The notes beneath the pieces were generated by a model that had not been told where the DNA came from, did not search any database, and saw only the letters and a program-made list of their open reading frames with translations. A DNA stretch of 32,414 nt from RECO01 sp050485385 (lineage in GTDB: Bacteria > Pseudomonadota > Alphaproteobacteria > Geminicoccales > Geminicoccaceae): contig JBJHBG010000053.1 of assembly GCA_050485385.1 (NCBI GenBank), forward strand, positions 1 to 32,414. Direction: 5' to 3'. Below are positions 30,644 to 32,414 of this stretch, piece after piece; within the stretch, counting starts at the first letter, position 1, and each line of letters starts with the position of its first letter. Made by a program: the position numbers and the translations under genes.

Positions 30644-32414
30644 ATGGGTGCGGTCCATTCGATCCCGGCGGAGCAGCCCTTCGCCCCGGCTCTGGCGCGC
30701 GGGCTGCTGGAGGCTTACGGGCCCGTCGAACTCGCTCGCCTCCGGCTGCTCCTGCCGAGCCGGCGCGCCTGCATCGTCGTCCGCGACGCCTTCGTCGAGG
30801 TGGCGGCAGGGGCGCCGCTGCTGCTGCCGCGGCTGATCCCCGTCGGCGATGCCGCCGGCGAAATGGCGGTGATCGATCCGGATCTCGCCCTCGCCGTGCC
30901 GCCGGAGCTGGATGACCTCCGGCGTCGGCTCGTGCTGATGGAACTGGTGCGGGCGCAGGATGCGACGCTGCCCGACGAGCAGGCCTTCCGTCTCGCCGAC
31001 GACCTCGCCGTGTTGCTCGACGAACTGGCGGTCGAGGACGTGGGCCTCGACGCCCTGGCGACCCTCGACTTCGCCGAGGCCCCGGACCATGCGCAGCAGG
31101 TGGGTCTGTTCCTCACGAAGCTGGCGGAACTTTGGCCCGGCCTCGTCGAAGCGGAAGGGGCGATGCCGCGGATCGAACGGCGCCGCCGTCTCCTGCGCGC
31201 CGTGGCCGAGCATTGGCGCGCCGCCCCGCCGGGGCCGGTCGTGCTGGCGGGCGTGACCGGTAGCGTGATGGCGGTGGCCGAACTGGCGGTGACGGTCGCA
31301 CGGCTGCCGGAGGGCGTCGTCGTCCTGCCCGGTCTCGACCCCGATCTCGACCCCGACCGCTGGGCTGCCCTGCCGCCGAGCCACCCGCAATGGGGCTTCG
31401 TGCGCCTGCTCGGCATGCTGGACCGGATGCCGGCCGACGTCCGACCCTGGCCGGGAACGAGCACCGGCGCACCCCTCGACCGACGCCGGCTGTTGGCACG
31501 TATGGCCAACCCCGCGGGCTGGCCGGCCCCGCCGCTCGACCTCGCCGCCGCGTTGCGGGACACGGCGCTATTGGAAGCGCCCGACCTCGCCACCGAGGCG
31601 CTGGCCATCGCCCTCGAACTCCGCCGCGTCCTCGACGATCCCGAGGCGCAAGCGGTCGTCGTGACGCCCGATCGCCAACTCGCGCGGCGCATCGCCGCCG
31701 AGTTGCAGCGCTTCGGTGTGCAGGTGGAGGACACGGCCGGCCAGCCGCTCGACCAGACCGCGCCCGGCAACTTCCTCCTCTTGGCGGCGCATGCCTGGCT
31801 CGATCCGGACCCGGTCGTGCCGTTCCTGGCGCTGCTCAAGCACCCCTTGGCCCGAGCCGGGCTCGCTGGCGGCGACTGCCGGCGCCACGCGCGGCGGATC
31901 GAGCGACGGCTCAGGCGCGCTGGCGGCGGCGCCGATGGCTGGCCGGCCTTGGCCGAGGCGGCCGAAGCGGCGGGACACGAGACGCGCGCCTGGTACGCGT
32001 CCCTCCACGCCGCCGCAGAACCGCTCGCGGCCCTGCGGACAGCGGGCCGGGCAACGCTCGCGGAGCTGTTCGACGCGCACCTCGCCCTGATCGACCGGCT
32101 CGCCCGCGATGCCGGCGGCAGCGACGCCGAGCTTTGGGCGGGTGCGGCCGGCGAGACGCTGCAGGACTTCCTCCAGGCGGCGCATCGCTCGGTCCAGGGC
32201 ATCGGCGCCATCGCCGTTGCCGCCTACGCGCCGATCCTCGCCACCGCCATGGCGGCGACGGCCGTCCGCCGGCCGCACGCGGCGCATCCGCAGATCGAGC
32301 TTTTGGGCCGCTTCGAAGCGCGTCTCGCCAGCGCCGACCTGGTCGTCCTCGCCGGGTTGAACGAAGGGGTGTGGCCGGCAGCGGCCGAGCCTGGCCCCTG
32401 GCTCGGCCGGCGGC
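30644..32414 (+). CDS. addB: Double-strand break repair protein AddB, 3' end cut by window edge
   Basis: The first 590 codons of the alphaproteobacterial-type AddB, partner of AddA in the helicase-nuclease that processes broken DNA ends for RecA. Recognisable family blocks are VHSIPAEQPFAPALARGLL at the start, LPDEQAFRLADDLAVLLDEL, LAGVTGSVMAVAELA, LPEGVVVLPGLDPDLD, VVVTPDRQLARRIAAEL, a VEDTAGQPLDQTAPGNFLLL stretch, and LLGRFEARLASADLVVLAGLNEGVWP near the window end. The classical nuclease motif and iron-sulfur cysteines would be further downstream. The ATG at 30644 lies seven bases after the dinB stop with a weak ribosome site. addA is expected to follow outside the window. Confidence 0.92.
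   Translation, partial: MGAVHSIPAEQPFAPALARGLLEAYGPVELARLRLLLPSRRACIVVRDAFVEVAAGAPLLLPRLIPVGDAAGEMAVIDPDLALAVPPELDDLRRRLVLMELVRAQDATLPDEQAFRLADDLAVLLDELAVEDVGLDALATLDFAEAPDHAQQVGLFLTKLAELWPGLVEAEGAMPRIERRRRLLRAVAEHWRAAPPGPVVLAGVTGSVMAVAELAVTVARLPEGVVVLPGLDPDLDPDRWAALPPSHPQWGFVRLLGMLDRMPADVRPWPGTSTGAPLDRRRLLARMANPAGWPAPPLDLAAALRDTALLEAPDLATEALAIALELRRVLDDPEAQAVVVTPDRQLARRIAAELQRFGVQVEDTAGQPLDQTAPGNFLLLAAHAWLDPDPVVPFLALLKHPLARAGLAGGDCRRHARRIERRLRRAGGGADGWPALAEAAEAAGHETRAWYASLHAAAEPLAALRTAGRATLAELFDAHLALIDRLARDAGGSDAELWAGAAGETLQDFLQAAHRSVQGIGAIAVAAYAPILATAMAATAVRRPHAAHPQIELLGRFEARLASADLVVLAGLNEGVWPAAAEPGPWLGRR

Noticed and set aside
1..32414. tRNA, rRNA, CRISPR array, transposase, integrase or phage genes
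   Set aside because: None recognised. The G/C-run palindromes are not regular spaced repeats and have no cas or transposase neighbours.

Overview
The window looks like chromosomal DNA from a very GC-rich, non-phototroph-specific alphaproteobacterium. I place it near Rhodospirillales or Geminicoccales by inference only, from the alphaproteobacterial style of AddB, an RquA rhodoquinone methyltransferase, a TRAP transporter, a urea-carboxylase-region ABC transporter and a PHA-type patatin. It is a scaffold: ten Ns at 14106-14115 mark a join. I see no rRNA, tRNA, CRISPR array, phage or insertion sequence. Most of it is ordinary, densely packed metabolic, transport and repair genes.

Layout. 1-2429 (minus strand) is a compact set read right to left: a COQ10-like quinone-binding START protein, rquA (ubiquinone to rhodoquinone conversion) and frdA (fumarate reductase flavoprotein, cut by the window edge). 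Together they look like a rhodoquinone-dependent fumarate respiration module and are the most interesting content here. 2511-7597 (plus): a creatininase-family hydrolase overlapping an LDH2-type oxidoreductase, a patatin phospholipase overlapping a membrane adenylate cyclase, and a metallophosphoesterase with an apparent one-base frameshift at a G7 run. 7604-9256 (minus): an SDR and a secreted trypsin-like protease. 9373-11593 (plus): a DUF547 Tat-type protein and an endonuclease/exonuclease/phosphatase-family enzyme. 11464-12780 (minus): a small membrane protein and an MBL-fold hydrolase.

12917-15789 (plus) encodes a complete ABC importer of the urea carboxylase (guanidine carboxylase) type, without its usual enzyme partners. 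The scaffold join lies inside it, next to a large GC-rich palindrome that appears in two diverged copies on either side of the Ns. 15879-20615 (plus) holds an FMN reductase, a cytoplasmic-looking S8 protease and a dctP-dctQ-dctM TRAP transporter with a strong stem-loop after dctP. 20858-22303 holds a DUF2721 membrane protein divergent from an SDR that leads into uvrB (22316-24499).

24575-29430 is a signalling island. On the minus strand, a PAS protein with a degenerate kinase ATPase-like region overlaps a 956-residue hybrid histidine kinase. Divergently, an OmpR-type response regulator lies beyond a 411-bp intergenic region with repeated GTGTCA-like words. The window ends with dinB (Pol IV) and, seven bases later, addB (partial), a small DNA-repair group that together with uvrB gives the right half a repair flavour.
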